This document shows, one piece after another, positions 12,466 to 25,756 of a stretch of DNA of 64,000 nt. A model generated the notes under the pieces. It did not search any database. It was given only the letters and a program-made list of their open reading frames with translations, and was not told the origin of the DNA. This DNA is from Epiperipatus broadwayi (lineage: Eukaryota > Onychophora > Udeonychophora > Euonychophora > Peripatidae). A program made the translations under genes and the position numbers. How positions within the stretch are numbered: the stretch's first letter is position 1; each line of letters starts with the position of its first letter. Where the stretch lies: the NCBI GenBank assembly GCA_028023455.1, contig JAQFVV010006231.1, forward strand, positions 3,369,478 to 3,433,477, in the 5' to 3' direction.

Positions 12466-13456
12466 TTTACATATATATATATCACAATAAACTATCAACT
12501 TTTATTTGTTACTTTTCTCCCCAAATTTAAGATTCCATCTCAATTTTTTTTTTTGCTGTCAAAATTAGTTAATAGTTATTTATTATTTGTTTGAAAGATT
12601 GTGATGATGACATTTTACTTATAAATACATGTTGGAGTACATCCATTAATTGCTAAATGTCTTTTGGAAAAATTCATATTTCATTTGAACATTTAAAATA
12701 CATTAACTGTTATTATAATGTGACAATATTTCCAATGTATTACTTGCCTCTCTTTTTCAGCGTTGTTGACTTCACCAACATGAGAAATAAATAAATTATC
12801 TTTAGATTTGTGAATATTAAATTTAAAGAAACACTTAACTAATAAGGCTATTCTGTCAAAAGCAATTGTCAGTCCTTTTATATATATATACACACACATT
12901 GTAATGTAAATAGATAGGTAATGGCAAGAGTGTTGAGTAACAAAATGATTCAATAAGAACTAGCTTAAATTTTGGTTCAACTCTCTTGTGCTTAAATCCT
13001 TTAAAATAAAACTAGGATCATTATGAGACTCTTTATAATAAATAAATAAGTAATTAAAAAACAGCACTCTCTACTGATGTATATTTATCTCTAATACAAC
13101 ATTAATAAATATCTCAGGGCTTTACTATGCCTTAAAATATGATTGTAGTATTTTTTTTTTTTAAAAAAATCTTATAACATTCATATGTTTGGCTGGCAAG
13201 TTTGTTCTAAGCTATGGTACTACAGAATTTTGGTTAACATCATCCCAGGGTTCTAATATTCAAGTATAATAAATACTATTCTTATAAGTTTAATTCTTTA
13301 AGATTATAAATTATTAACATTGATATGATTAAATAACAAAGGATATTTTGTTATGTTTAATTAATATCTTGCAAACTAAATATTAAAATAAAGATGGTGT
13401 TAGTGTATAAAGAGGTATACAACTTTCTTATAAAGCAGAGCATTTTAAATAATGAT
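12466..13456. other. AT-rich non-coding DNA
   Basis: No gene or clear repeat beyond short TA/CA tracts, for example 12878-12898. Confidence 0.5.
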
Positions 13457-13458
13457 TA

Positions 13459-16400
13459 CACTTGGGTCTCTTTTTACACAGATTTATTTAATGCGATTTT
13501 GAAGTTACGCGATTCACGTTTCTCCGGAAGTCGAACTCCGATAATGCGCTATTATTTTAAATAATAAATTTTGTGCACTTACGTCATATTGAAAGTAATA
13601 GCACATTATTGGAATTCGACTTTCATCTTAGTAATTTCAATATTTTCAGTGCTTTATAATAGTAAGATTTTATGCAATAATGAAATTAAAATCATGATTT
13701 CCACATTTTATGTTGTAACGATATATAAATATGTCGTTACATTAATTTAAAATAAAAACTTAAAAGTTCGCAAATAAAAGAAAAAAAACTAAACGCTAAA
13801 ATTAAAATGTTTGTTAAACATATATATATATATTCGCACAGATGCTAAACTTTAAAAATATTTTTTTCATAAACAAAAAAAAAAAGTATTTGAACGTATT
13901 TTTTATACTAAAAAAATACAAGATTGAAATATAAAAATATTTTAATAAAAAAATAACGTAAGTTAAAATAAAAACAGGTATTAATTAATTCCTGTAATCT
14001 GTAAATGGAAATGATTGTTTATTAATTATCTAAAAGCTGTGTAATTAAAAAGTCAGATGAAAAGTTAGATAAGAGAAGAAAGAGATTTTAGCTGAACCAG
14101 TGGAAGCAAATAAAGGCCCGGACCATAACGAAAAAACAGAACAGTGACGTTTTTGTTCATGGAATCCATAGGAGGACTATAAGAAGAAAAAAATATTGAG
14201 TTCCAGTCAGTTTTCCAACTTGATTTTGGTGAGTCGAGCGACAAGACGCACTTGTCGTCCTCACTCACTTATTTTAAAAATGCAAAGACTGTGATACCAG
14301 AACAGAACCAGCTAATGCTACCTCCAAAATATCAGACCGGTCTTCCAGGAAAGTCTCCGTGGGAATTGCCAACGGGAACATGAACTCTTCTACCATAAGC
14401 TATATGAAATGAACAATTATTGAAATCAATTAAGAACTTTCGTCAAGTTTTACAAATTAATAAACAAGCCAACTTAAATGTTAAAACGGACTCTTATCTG
14501 ACTTTTGTAAGTTTTTAAATCAAATTAATAATGTTTAATTTTATATGTTTTCCGATTGATAAAAATCATTTCCATTTTTTTTCTTTCTTATTGTATAAAT
14601 TGTTTATTGTTTAAATTTTAAATGATGAAATTTAGGTTGGGTATAGACGTTGCATAGATTCGTTAGCGGTTGATAATGTTGTGGTTTTCACATTCGATTA
14701 GAATATATGTCATCGATATCACTGCAAGCATCTTACGATGAATGCTGATGGGAATTGTATATTCCCTATGCAAGTGACGTTTATCGATGACTTTGTATTT
14801 TGATCGGTTGTGTTTAATTTGGAATGTTTTTGACTGTGGAATCTGTGCAGCTAATCTGTACTCAACATTTTAAAACAAATTTTATAAAATGCATTTGTGC
14901 GAACGTATTTAAATGTTAAATTTAAGTCGGGCATGAATGGCTGTATAGTTTTGTAAAGTTATATTAAGGGAGGGTAATCTTAGGTTATTCATTTCGTAGT
15001 TGAATTGGTTCAATGGATTGGATATATTTGTGTAATTAGTAGATGTAGTATGAGGTCCGCTACAGGCAGGATCATAGATATATGCCACACACCCTCTGTT
15101 TGCCTATGGATGGGTTTGTAAGTCGGCAGAACCGCAGTCCATTCCTATGGAGTTTTTTGTTTATTGTTCTACTTGCCAACAGATGTCACATTCCTGTTGG
15201 TGGAGAGTCAATGTCTTCTCTATTTCTACTTATTGTTCAGATGTACATTACTGACAATATAGTATTTTGAGTTGTCGTATCATGCTACATTGAATACATG
15301 AATGTATCAGATGGATTGGCGCCAGTTTGGTTGCGAAATTTGTTGCCTAAGGTTAAATCAGGGAAGAATATTTTCTTTTCAAATGCAGATCTATATAGTC
15401 TATTCATACTTGACTATCTAAATAAAATATTAAACTCATTGAAACTTAGTTAAATGTAAAATTAAAAGTTAATATAAAAATCTAAAATGTTAAACTTATT
15501 CCTCAAAATTTAAATGTTATTTTATATGTGCGTAAATAAATATTTTTATGTGTTAATTTCTGGCAGTGGCTTTTATTTATTGATAATTAAGATATAGATT
15601 TTTATCTCTGCGTCTCCGCTGAGCTAGTGACTTGGGCTAACGATCGGAATATTTAAAGAAAGTGGAATCTTAACAGCGCGTATCTGCCTACTTTATAAAT
15701 TTTTCTAGGCTCAAATGCCTAGATGGCGCCCTGGTAGTTGCAGATATTGTTTTTGCAGTTAGATTCGATCTTCACTTTCATTTCGATCGTTATAATGTAT
15801 ACACATATTAAATTTTACAAGATTATAATGTAAATTTGTTCAAACATTGTGCATGTTAATTTTGCATTTTAAATCACATTCTGTTTTTGCTTTTTAAAAA
15901 AGAACGTAATCAATTATTAATCATTTAGTGTCTGCAAGTTTATTTTTAAAAGGTGAGTAATAGCAGTAGGCACAATTAAAATTGAAAATTAAAAAATTAA
16001 AGACAAAAATAAAAATTTGATTTTTAGTTGTTAGATTAATTACTAATTATGTTGTCACCAGAAAACCATTAACATAACGTAACATTGGCACTAGTTGTAT
16101 TTCCTCTTGTGAAAAATCTGATTTTTTACCAGTTTGCAAACGAACCTGTTTATCGGCAAATAGTGATAATAATTAAAACGTGTATTAAAAATGTAAATTA
16201 CTGTAAATTATGCATAAAAATATATTGTTTTGAATAAAATTAAATATTATAGTTAAAAAAAGTTTGTCTTGTATCAATTTTTTTCAAATTTGATAATTTT
16301 TTATTAGTCATATTTTATTTCCTTATTTTTTTTGCGCGAATTTTAAAGTAATTTTACATTGGTGCTTTGCTTTTACGCGATTTTTGAAAAATCACAGTCC

Positions 16401-16502
16401 GTATCTCCCCTTCTTCAAGGTAAGTTACGTCTATTTTTGCACGATTTCGTTTGCCCGTGTTTTCTGAGGAACTTATCTATCGCGTAAAATGAGACCCAGG
16501 TG
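13459..16502 (+). mobile_element. Tigger/pogo-like TIR element, long form (non-autonomous)
   Basis: The left end CACTTGGGTCTC and the right end GAGACCCAGGTG are inverted complements and both abut TA, the target of Tc1/mariner/pogo elements. The right ~600 bp, read in reverse, aligns with the left ~430 bp of the element at 57716-58611, with shared blocks such as GTTCCTCAGAAAACACG. The left end matches that element's right end (TTAYGCGATTCAYGTTTCT). The TIR motif CTCRTTTTAYGCG resembles Tigger termini. No transposase is recognisable inside. The interior 14060-15780 is more complex and may be captured or nested sequence. Confidence 0.7.
14060..15780. other. GC-richer unidentified interior of the 13.5-kb element
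   Basis: Base composition is visibly less AT-biased than the surroundings. On the minus strand a 67-codon open frame covers 14065-14268. On the plus strand a 62-codon one covers 15082-15270. Neither shows a domain I recognise. A small hairpin, TCTAGGC-6 nt-GCCTAGA, sits at 15714-15733. I cannot say whether it is an exon, a nested transposon or captured host DNA. Confidence 0.35.
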
Positions 16503-16504
16503 TA

Positions 16505-17749
16505 TAATTATAAATTCATGTGACCATATAATTAACAAAATATATTTAATTTATTGACAATAAAATAAAAATTTAATGAATGCAATAAGAATAACAAGTT
16601 ATCCATAACTGAGCATCAATATTCTTATTACATTTTACATAAGAAAATGATTTATTAATTTATTACAAACTAAATGTGCGAAGAATTTGGACATGATGTA
16701 AAGGTGATGAAAATTGTTAAGCATTAATTAAAAGACAAAGATGAAGAATGTGTTATTGCATCTTTAATTAAATAATAAGATCTGTTTTCTCAAGGTATTT
16801 GATTTATAAATTTAGCTAGTACATGAAATAGCAAAATATTAATCCAACTTATATTTTATTAAGTATGATTTTAATTAACCTAATTCCAAGAGATACTGGT
16901 GGTATTCCATAAGATGCTTACCAAGCTCACCTAATGAATAAAATGGGAATATAACATATCAGAAGCTTCACTCAACTGAACAATAATATTTATACTAATA
17001 TCAGCACCACAAGTATAATTAAATATTCAATAGAATCTTTATAAATTCTTCAGAGTGCCTAGGGGGGGGTAAATAAGAGTAATATCTATACAGTATCTTA
17101 ACTATATATTTAGATAATTTTAATTAGAGAAATATCAGATTAAATCAACAGACCAATAAAACATAAAATGTCAAGTATTATGACTTAACCATAAACAGTT
17201 ATTAATAATAACAAAGGATCTCCAAATTACAAAAAATAAATCACACATTTATATTGAAAAATAATCATAAATTAAATATATGACTTGTATTTCTTTTATT
17301 TTTTCTTCTCATGAGAACTTTCACTGACCAAAATAAATATAAATATTATAACATTTAAAACATAATTAAGAAACATAACCTATTTCTCATAATTTAAAAT
17401 AAATTCAAAGTTCTTAAAAAAACATTCAAAATATTTATTCTGGCACAATCTTTCAAAATATTTGAAAGTGATAAATCTTTTAAATTTTGGAATATAAATC
17501 CTGATAGAAGAGACAAAATTTAATCCCTACAATAATTGGTAACAAAGTTTGAGCCTTTTAAATATCCAACATGGAGGAATTTAAATTATTCCAAAGTAAC
17601 AATAAGTCATTTTATTTTCAAAGTGTACAACGTAATTATTAATCTTTGAAGGATAGTATTCCTAAATTACAGTTTTTCTTAAAATATTTCTGAAAACACA
17701 AGCCATAGGTTAAAATTTCATCTTTAATAACAGTCAACCACAGTAAAAT
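16505..17749. other. AT-rich non-coding DNA
   Basis: No gene seen. An 8-G run lies at 17062-17069. Confidence 0.5.
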
Positions 17750-18085
17750 GTTTATCCAGGAGAAAAAAAATTAACTAGTTAAAATTCATTTTTAAAATAA
17801 AGAAATATAAAAACCACTTTTAATGATAATTATAAAATATAAGTGTTTATCCAAGTGAATAGGAAATCCAGTGATTTAAATTCATATTTAAAACAATGAA
17901 GATCCCATATATAAGCAGTAGTTCAGGTAAAGATAAAATTCAGTAGTTAAAATTCATTTTTAATGATGATTATAAAATATGTTCATCCAAGTGAATATAA
18001 AATGCAGTAGTTTAAATTCATATTCAAAATGAGGAATTTCTCATATATAAGTGGCTTCCAGGTGAAGATAAAATTCAGTAGTTAG
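17750..18085 (+). repeat. Tandem repeat, about 2.5 units of ~130 bp
   Basis: The ordered blocks GTTAAAATTCATTTTTAA, ATTATAAAATAT, CATCCAAGTGAATA, TTTAAATTCATATT and GATAAAATTCAGTAGTTA recur in series. Units differ by small indels and there is no coding content. Confidence 0.65.
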
Positions 18086-19329
18086 TCATATTTCATAAAT
18101 AATTATTCCATACACTAGTTTTAACTCAAGAAATTTTATCAAATAAACTTTTTGGAGGCAAAATAAGTGAATAACCATAGCATTTCCATATAATTTAAAT
18201 TTTCAGATCTAAATCCAAATTTTATTTCCATTCCTTTTAAAAGTGCATAATACAATAATAAACATAGTTAGATGTTTATTTCTCCATCCAGGACAGTTTT
18301 GAGAAACATTTGCCATGTTTATAAGGTTTTCCTACTCCATGGTTATTGAAGTTTAAGATACCAATATGACTAATTTTAAATTAAGCACAGTATGGTGCAG
18401 TTGTAATCAGTTAAACAGAAAGACTAAGCAATTTTTGATATGTAGTTGTATTTATAGGTTTGTGTCATATGATCAATGAACTTATCATCTTTATTCAAAA
18501 TTCCCCCTTATTTTGACTTTTTACAGGAGAGTTTACCAGAGTTGCTTTGAAATGATAAATCAACAGATGATATTTGGAAGTTCTATAATTTTCTAGCACT
18601 AATTTATAGAATGAAATCATATATTTAAAATATTTTACATATAATATTATTTTAATTAATAAAATAAAATATATATTGTCATTTTATAAAGCAATATTTA
18701 TATTATAAATATCAAAGTAAATGATTTTACTTTATTTATTTTTAAGTTCTCATTATATTTAATATTTTATTATCAATAATTATAATAAATGTATTTAACT
18801 AATTAAGCTAACATTCACTTAAGAATTAAAAACATTCATGCATGCATATACATTTAAATACAATATTTAAACTTTCTAAGTATAATTTTAATCATGTATG
18901 TACAATAATAAAGTTACTATTATACTAATACTATTCTTAAATAATTCATCCATATTATTAATACTGTTATATCCTTTTTAATTTTATGGGTAGATCTTTT
19001 AAAATTACATTAGCATGTGTGAGGGTTTCGTAACTAAATTTCAATCATGATATAAAAAAAATTAATACATGTATTGAAATAAAGCTGTATTTGTAAAATA
19101 TATCTGGGTAGACATTTTGGATAAGTTAATTCATTTTATATGTTATACCAATAATTTAATATCACTTGTATACCATTATTCATAACCATAACAATAATAG
19201 TAATAATATTTGTTATAGTGATAAGCCAATAATTTTTTAGAAGGTCTTATAATTAATTAATTTGAATATAAAAAATACCATTATAATATATATGACTTCC
19301 TCCTGATTTCTCTAATTTTCTTAAGGACA
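18086..19329. other. AT-rich non-coding DNA
   Basis: I see no gene or repeat of note. Confidence 0.5.
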
Positions 19330-19610
19330 AAGTTGATGAACAGTTTCCAAATATTATGAATTATCACACTAGATTGACTTGAGATTATTTGCCATTATCA
19401 TGTGAGGAGCTTCTTTAATTATTTTTCTTTTTAGGCTTTCCTTTGTCTCCAATATGTTTATCTTTAGCCAACTGAACATATTTCATCAGTACACTTAAGT
19501 TACACTACTTTGGATTCATCAGTTTTTTTTATATCTCAAATGATCAGTTTGTGCACTTTTAATTGTTTTTCAATGAGGTGACTGGTTTCTCCAATATATA
19601 TCCTTTTGCA
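19330..19610 (-). pseudogene. GIY-YIG-like endonuclease relic 1
   Basis: On the minus strand the sequence reads CKRIYIGETSHLIEKQLKVHKLI, then stops and frame changes, with DESKVV further on. It ends in a MANN...CDNS-like tail. The YIGETS..L..RL.EHK pattern is typical of the GIY-YIG domain found in Penelope-like and related invertebrate elements. The segment is homologous at nucleotide level to 20524-20815 in the opposite orientation, which supports a dispersed coding family. It is heavily decayed. A C2H2 zinc-finger linker is an alternative reading of the TGEK-like piece, but the flanking Cys and His spacing does not fit. Confidence 0.5.
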
Positions 19611-20523
19611 TACACATGGTATTTAATAGATGCAGTTTTTGCTAAGGTTAGCATTCTTTTGTAGTTTGCTGTAGTTTTAGAAAGTTATTCTGATATTAAA
19701 TTGATTGGTATTATCAGAAACAAATAAAATATATTTTAAACTTAAGTTTAATAACCTTTGATCAAAGTTGATTTACTATATAATTGCATGGAATCATTTT
19801 TCCTCTCAAAATAATTTACAACTATCATGTGTAATATTATACAATTATGATTAACACATGTATTTATTGCTACAAGCAAAGTAACACTCATAAGAATGAA
19901 CCCATAATATTGATTGAGTTCGTATATTTTAGCTAGTGTTCACAATTTAAAAATTAATTTTAATATATGAATTTGTTATAGTGATCAAAGTATGTTTTTA
20001 ATTACTTATTACATTAAATGAAACTGACATATTTTTTTTTTGTAAACATTAATGATGAAATTTTTCTTGACTTTGGGTATAATCATAAACAAAAGCACTG
20101 ACTATCTTGCAAAGCCACTGGATAAAAATCAGCTAAAACATGTTAATTCTATAATCAAAACAATATTGTATACTATTCAATAAATAAACTCTGTACTAAC
20201 TATACATTTCACTTTCAGATGATAATGTTTTAATAAAATCACTATTTTATGACAGTATCAATCTTACAAAATGGTGGTCATTTTAAATGTTTTAATTTTT
20301 TTTTAAAATCATAATAGTGAATAACAGATTGTAAATCAAAATAGTAGGTATAAATTGACAATGATTACTATCACAAATTCTTACATAAAAGTCCATTCTT
20401 AACTTGAGTAATGATATAATATTAAAACAGCTTTCCAAAGCCATAGCACACCACAAGAAATTCGAACTCCCACAAAACCTAAACTTAAAATGGTGAAAAA
20501 CAAAAATTGCATATATTAAATAT
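19611..20523. other. AT-rich non-coding DNA
   Basis: No gene seen between the two GIY-YIG-like relics. Confidence 0.5.
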
Positions 20524-20815
20524 GTGATTATGGAAGGACATATATTAGAGGAAACCAGCCATCTTTTTAAAAATGATTCAAAAGAACACAAGCTGATAAT
20601 TAGAAAGCATTTAATATATATATATGTATCAAAGAAAAAGACAAAAAATATTGGAAATCAAGATTTAAGAGAAAAAAATAGTCCTTACATGGCAATTGCA
20701 AATAATCCTATAAGTCAATCTAATATGATAATTCATAATTTAGAACCATTCATTAACTCTTGCCTTTATAAAAATACCAAAAGAGGTTTGATTTATTATA
20801 TATATTTCTATTAAT
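20524..20815 (+). pseudogene. GIY-YIG-like endonuclease relic 2
   Basis: A 96-codon open frame begins MIMEGHILEETSHLFK, followed by SKEHKLI, and later has SPYMAIANNPISQSNMI followed by EPFIN. The first block parallels YIGETSHL..KVHKLI of relic 1. The second resembles the region after the GIY-YIG domain in invertebrate elements ('..M.I.ENPISQ..'). The Gly-Ile-Tyr core is not intact and the upstream half of any parent protein (for example a reverse transcriptase) is absent. I treat it as a fragment that happens to be stop-free, not a gene. Confidence 0.45.
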
Positions 20816-20825
20816 TGATACATTT

Positions 20826-21000
20826 GACAGGATAGTGTAATTGGTTAGATCGTTATTTTAAATTTAGTATTCATTAATTTAAAGATCCCTAGTTTGATTC
20901 TCGTGCTAGTAGTTACTAGCCAGGCCAGCAATATCTGAAGAAAAGAGATTACCACTCAAAACGTTTTATACGAATCTGTGTTCTATTATTAACAACTGAA
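20826..21000 (+). mobile_element. tRNA-derived SINE-like element
   Basis: A tRNA-like head is visible. The box-A-like GATAGTGTAATTGGTTAGA lies at about 20831-20849 and the box-B-like CTAGTTTGATTCTCG at about 20889-20903, spaced as in a tRNA gene with a slightly expanded middle. An unrelated body follows (CCAGGCCAGCAATATCTGAA and ACCACTCAAAACG) to about 21000. These internal boxes would be recognised by RNA polymerase III. There is no obvious poly(A) tail and I could not fix a target duplication, so the right end is approximate. Confidence 0.55.
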
Positions 21001-24000
21001 TGTATTTGAGAAGTTTAAATAGTTTGACTTTTCTTAAAATATTTCTATTACTTTAATCTAGCTATGATTTTTAAGTTTTATTAATACATGATAGATCAAT
21101 ATTCTTTTGTAATAATTTTAATGGTAATAATAAATAAAATCTTAGCGTGTGTCTCTAATATCAAAAAATTGAAAGTTTCAATTTTATTAATCAATCGGTT
21201 TATAGGTTAATATGGAGGATATCTTAATCATTATATATATACAATATAAAGATGAAGAATTGATAAAAATGCCACAAAAACACAATAATTTTAATAATAT
21301 AAGACATAAAAAAAAGATCAACAATCATTTTGCTTTATCAAACAATAAATAACATGCAAAATATATGCATTTACATTTGTGATCATAGTAAAAAAAAGAT
21401 AGCTGTTATTTCTGTTTCAAAAAATGTCTCAATATTTATGAATTAAGACTATATTAATTTTTGATTTCCTTCTTTACTACTTTTGTATAGAAAAATTTTA
21501 CTTCAAAGTAGATTTATATTTGAAGAACAACATCATTAAGTTTTAATATTATACATATCAATTATCACCCACAGGAAAATATCATTCATGATTAGCTCCA
21601 CCTTCTCCAAACTTTTATATCTCTTAAATTCCTCTTCAAATACATTTTAAAATATCAATTACATTTTTCTTTTGAACTATCATTCAATTCAATTTTGGAT
21701 TCATTTCATCATTTTTTTTTTCAATAAATAATCTTATTTTAAAAATTAATCTTAATTCTTTTTGTTAAACTTATCCTATTCAAATTATTATTTATTATAT
21801 TTTCTCATAATACACTCATTTTTAAAATCTACATTTTTTCCTCTTCATCCTCTTTCTAATTGTTTACGCTTCTTTCTTAACTAGCCTAAAGGATCCACAA
21901 AATAATTTGTTTTCACACTTCTCATTTTAATTTCTTTATCATTATTTCTAAAATCAACCAATTCTCAAAATATTTTAAAGCACCAGCTTACTGTACAATT
22001 TACTGGCTAACTTAATATAGTGAGGCTGGGATTCAAACTAAGTAGAGCATGGAAGTATTGTTAGATAGCTGATAATTTATCAGGTAATTTTATAATTTTT
22101 TTTAGCAAAGTATCTCCCATAATAAGTCAGCTATTAATTATTCTTAGCTAGTATCAAGACATCACTTGATTCTTCCATTTTATTGTTGTGTAAATAAAGT
22201 CCGCAACTGATTATTCAAGATTATAATAATAATAGAAGTTAATAACAAAAAGAGTACAGTTCTTATTCTTAGCTGGAGAATAAACATCTCAAGACTGGAT
22301 TAATCATATGATTGTTAATGCCAGTCATAAAATAAAAACATAACAATAATACAATGAAACTTTCATCACCATTATAAAAAGGGGTATCATACACTGGAAA
22401 CATTACCAATTACCATCTTTAATCTTTTACTTTTCCATTTAACTTCAATACTTTATTTTATCCCATAATCATTACAAATTTCATCAATCCTTCTTAGTTT
22501 CATCATTATCTGTAAGCACTATGTCATCAGCAATATGCATATTAGATTACTAATATAATAATACACCCAGAAGGTATTTAACTTTTATGATAGTCATATT
22601 GATGGATTAGATATTTACTATAAATTCAGGTTAAGAACAGAAATAAAATTGTGAAATCATATATTAAATAATTTACTGCAATTTGATATAGATGAGATCT
22701 TATTTTTAAAAAAAATAATAACATAATAAAATTTAAAGACACTTAATTTGATAATATAACATTAACCTTAACCTAAATATCATAAATCAAAAAAGTTGAT
22801 TTTTAGAAATTTAATCCTAAAACTAATATATACACTAGCATTTTACAAATATGAATAATAAAAATGAATATGAAAAAAATGGATTTTTAAAAAAATATAT
22901 TCTTTTTATTTAATATATAATCTAGCATGTGTAGTTTAGTGCACTAAAAGAATTAAATTTATTATATAATTTAGCAAGTGGTTTTTTACTATACGAGTAG
23001 AGCAAAAGCCTTCTGGATCAAAACTCAATTTATCATATTTAAGGTTCAAATATCATATGATCTCCAGATCAACTAATCATTCAATTATGATTTATCAAAT
23101 TATTGTTTATGATGTTACATAATAATTCTAAACATTTACATTTTGTTATATTGACCAATAGAGGTATACATTCATTTATACTAAAACTAAAGATAATGAT
23201 TATTATTATTATATGTAAAGATAAACTATAGAATTAAAAAGATAAAAGTTATCTGATATACCATACATATATTTTCATAGCTCCTCTATTAAAAATAGAT
23301 AAATTTTGTAAACAATTATTAAATGAGACATTAACAAGCATGCATGTAATTTATTTTCTGGTTAAACAGATGTTGAATGTCAAGATGTTCATGTATATAG
23401 ATCGAATGACTTATATAATTACAATAAGTCCTCAAATACTATAAAATGATAAGGATTAGGGATAAAACCATTATCATTTTTATTAATAATCTATAAATTA
23501 ATCATTTCTTACATGTCTGTTTTCCAATGATTGATCAAATCCCTACTTCACTATTCCTAAAATCTTAATCAATTCCATTCCTTATAAAACTTAAAAGTTA
23601 GTGTGTACACACATATATAAATCAGATTTAAACCTGTATTTGTAGAACATTCAGTTATTTATAATGTATCTTTTTGCTTTGACAATGTTTTTATTTTACA
23701 TGAGAAAACGATTTGAAGAAAAATCAGAGAAGTATATTTTATAAATATGTTTGACAATTGTTTTAATATACATAAATTATGTGTGATAATATTAATGTTG
23801 CGTGCCTTGATATTTTTTTATCTTAATTTTTTTAATTTTTAACTGTAAAATGCTAGTCAGGATGGCATACATGACATAAACTGGCTATAAACTATTATTT
23901 ATTTTTATATATTGGTATTTTGTATATTGTAGAGTTTTTTATTCCCGAGTTTTTGTTTTAAATATATATAGGTAAAGAAGATATTTACTTTAAAAACACA

Positions 24001-25159
24001 CTTACTTATACATTTGTGTAAGTGATTATTAACTGTGTAAAAAGCAATAATATATATATATATATTAATAGCAGAGCTTACATAAAGAAATGGAATTGAC
24101 TATAATTCACACCCAACCAGAGTGTAATTATATGTGCTTATTAAGTATGAAAATCATTATATTTAATGATTGTTGTCAATTTCTTCCTTCACACTTTAAA
24201 ATAAAGCAAGTAAAATCTGTTTAATACAAATAAGATTTAAACATACTCTGAACTAATAATTAGTGATGTTTGGCTTGGTACAAGTGATAAAGGGGATAAA
24301 TCATTTTCGTGAGCCTTGTATTATCATAGTTTTCTACTCAAAATTTCACTATTCTATTATTATATTTTATTTTCACAATGGGTCAGTATGACATTAGTTA
24401 CATAAACATACAGGTATGTAAAGTATTTCAGAAATAATTCAAGTTTATTGGTTGACCACTTATGTATGCATATATTGTATTTTTACTACTTAAAATTTTA
24501 GGTTTATATTTATTGTAATTAGTAAAAGAATACTATTAATTTAAAAAAAATATTTGCACATATCTTAACTATTATTCATCCTAACTAACTTATTAATAGT
24601 GAGTAATATGAAAGTAAAGAATTTTATTTTTAATATTAAAATATAAGAACTTATCCCATTAATATATTCTCTAGAGACATTCCTATTGCATTTGCCACCT
24701 ATTTTAGTTACAAGTAAGCAAAAAAATAAAAAATAAATTCCAAATTCCAACTTGTCTCATTATAAAAACTATAATTTGAGTTATAAGTAATAGCACCAAT
24801 AAATAATTCATTTCCTTTAAAATAATATAGTATTATATTTATATTTTAAATTAATTATTTATTATTTAGACATTATTAAGCTAAATCTTAATCAGGGTAT
24901 GACAATATCGACATACAAATGTCTCATAAATTTTTAATTTTCATTGCATAAACAGTTACAGTACTATGGAATGTTATAAAATTCATGAACCTATACAATA
25001 TATATTGGTTGTGAGAAAAAAATAAAAAGTAGATCCAGTTAGATATTCATTTACTGACTAATAAGTAATTGGCTAACTAAAGAATTAAATCTTCAATAGG
25101 GTATTTTTTTAGCATTTTTTTTGTCCTGAAAATAAGATATATATAAAAAAAAATCTATG
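21001..25159. other. AT-rich non-coding DNA
   Basis: No gene recognised. A box-B-like motif on the minus strand near 22027-22042 (AGTTTGAATCCCAGCC) hints at another decayed SINE, unsupported by a box A. Short TA tracts occur near 21230 and 24050. Confidence 0.5.
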
Positions 25160-25167
25160 TACTAAAT

Positions 25168-25651
25168 CAGTGTTCTTCAACCCTTGGTCCGCGTGCTTAG
25201 ACGGGCAGGTCCGCGCGTGCTTAGACGGGCAGTAAAAAGTTTGTAATAGTAAATAATAAGAGTTTAAACTTTTAATTAATATAGCCAATTTTTATTTATT
25301 TTTTCATCTCATTTTTACCCAATTAAAAAAAAAAGAAGAAAACAACGAAAACAGAATCTAATCAATCATTCATAAATTAATTTGTTTTTCTAGTTATCAC
25401 AGATGTTTATGGGGGGGGGGGGTAGAATTATTTTTTATTACTTTTCTAAAAAAAATTTAAAAAAAAGTTTTTTATTATATAAACTCCATATATATATAAA
25501 ACTTTATCTTATATATTTAACATTGTTGTTTTGATCAGTTATAACAATTATGCTTATCTTTAAGAAAATTTATCTATAGACTTCTGCCAGTCTGCGAAAT
25601 CTTATCCTTATTTTTACCAGTCTGCAGGTGTGAAAAGGTTGAAGACCACTG
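25168..25651 (-). mobile_element. Non-autonomous hAT element (MITE), copy 2
   Basis: It starts CAGTGTTCTTCAACC and ends GGTTGAAGACCACTG, with a perfect 8-bp duplication TACTAAAT at 25160-25167 and 25652-25659. It is the reverse-oriented relative of 8316-8809 and shares its GC-rich ends. Differences are a tandem duplication of a GTGCTTAGACGGGCAG block near 25194-25233 and a 12-G run at 25411-25422. The G run sits inside an insertion of about 20 bp absent from copy 1. No transposase is encoded. Confidence 0.92.
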
Positions 25652-25756
25652 TACTAAATCATTATGTAATTGAAATTTGTATATATGAAATAAATAACAT
25701 TTTTCATATAGAATAAAACATATTTTTGATTTACTAAACTATAGATAGATATGTAA

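Noticed and set aside
14065-14268. Host exon on the minus strand with a GTGAGT-like donor nearby
   Set aside because: The signal is suggestive but no partner exon, domain or start context could be shown; left as unidentified interior.
19440-19610. C2H2 zinc-finger gene fragment suggested by TGEK-like strings
   Set aside because: Cys and His spacing does not fit, and the homologous copy at 20524 supports a GIY-YIG-like reading better.
22022-22060. tRNA gene or SINE from a box-B-like motif on the minus strand
   Set aside because: No box A at the right distance and no cloverleaf.
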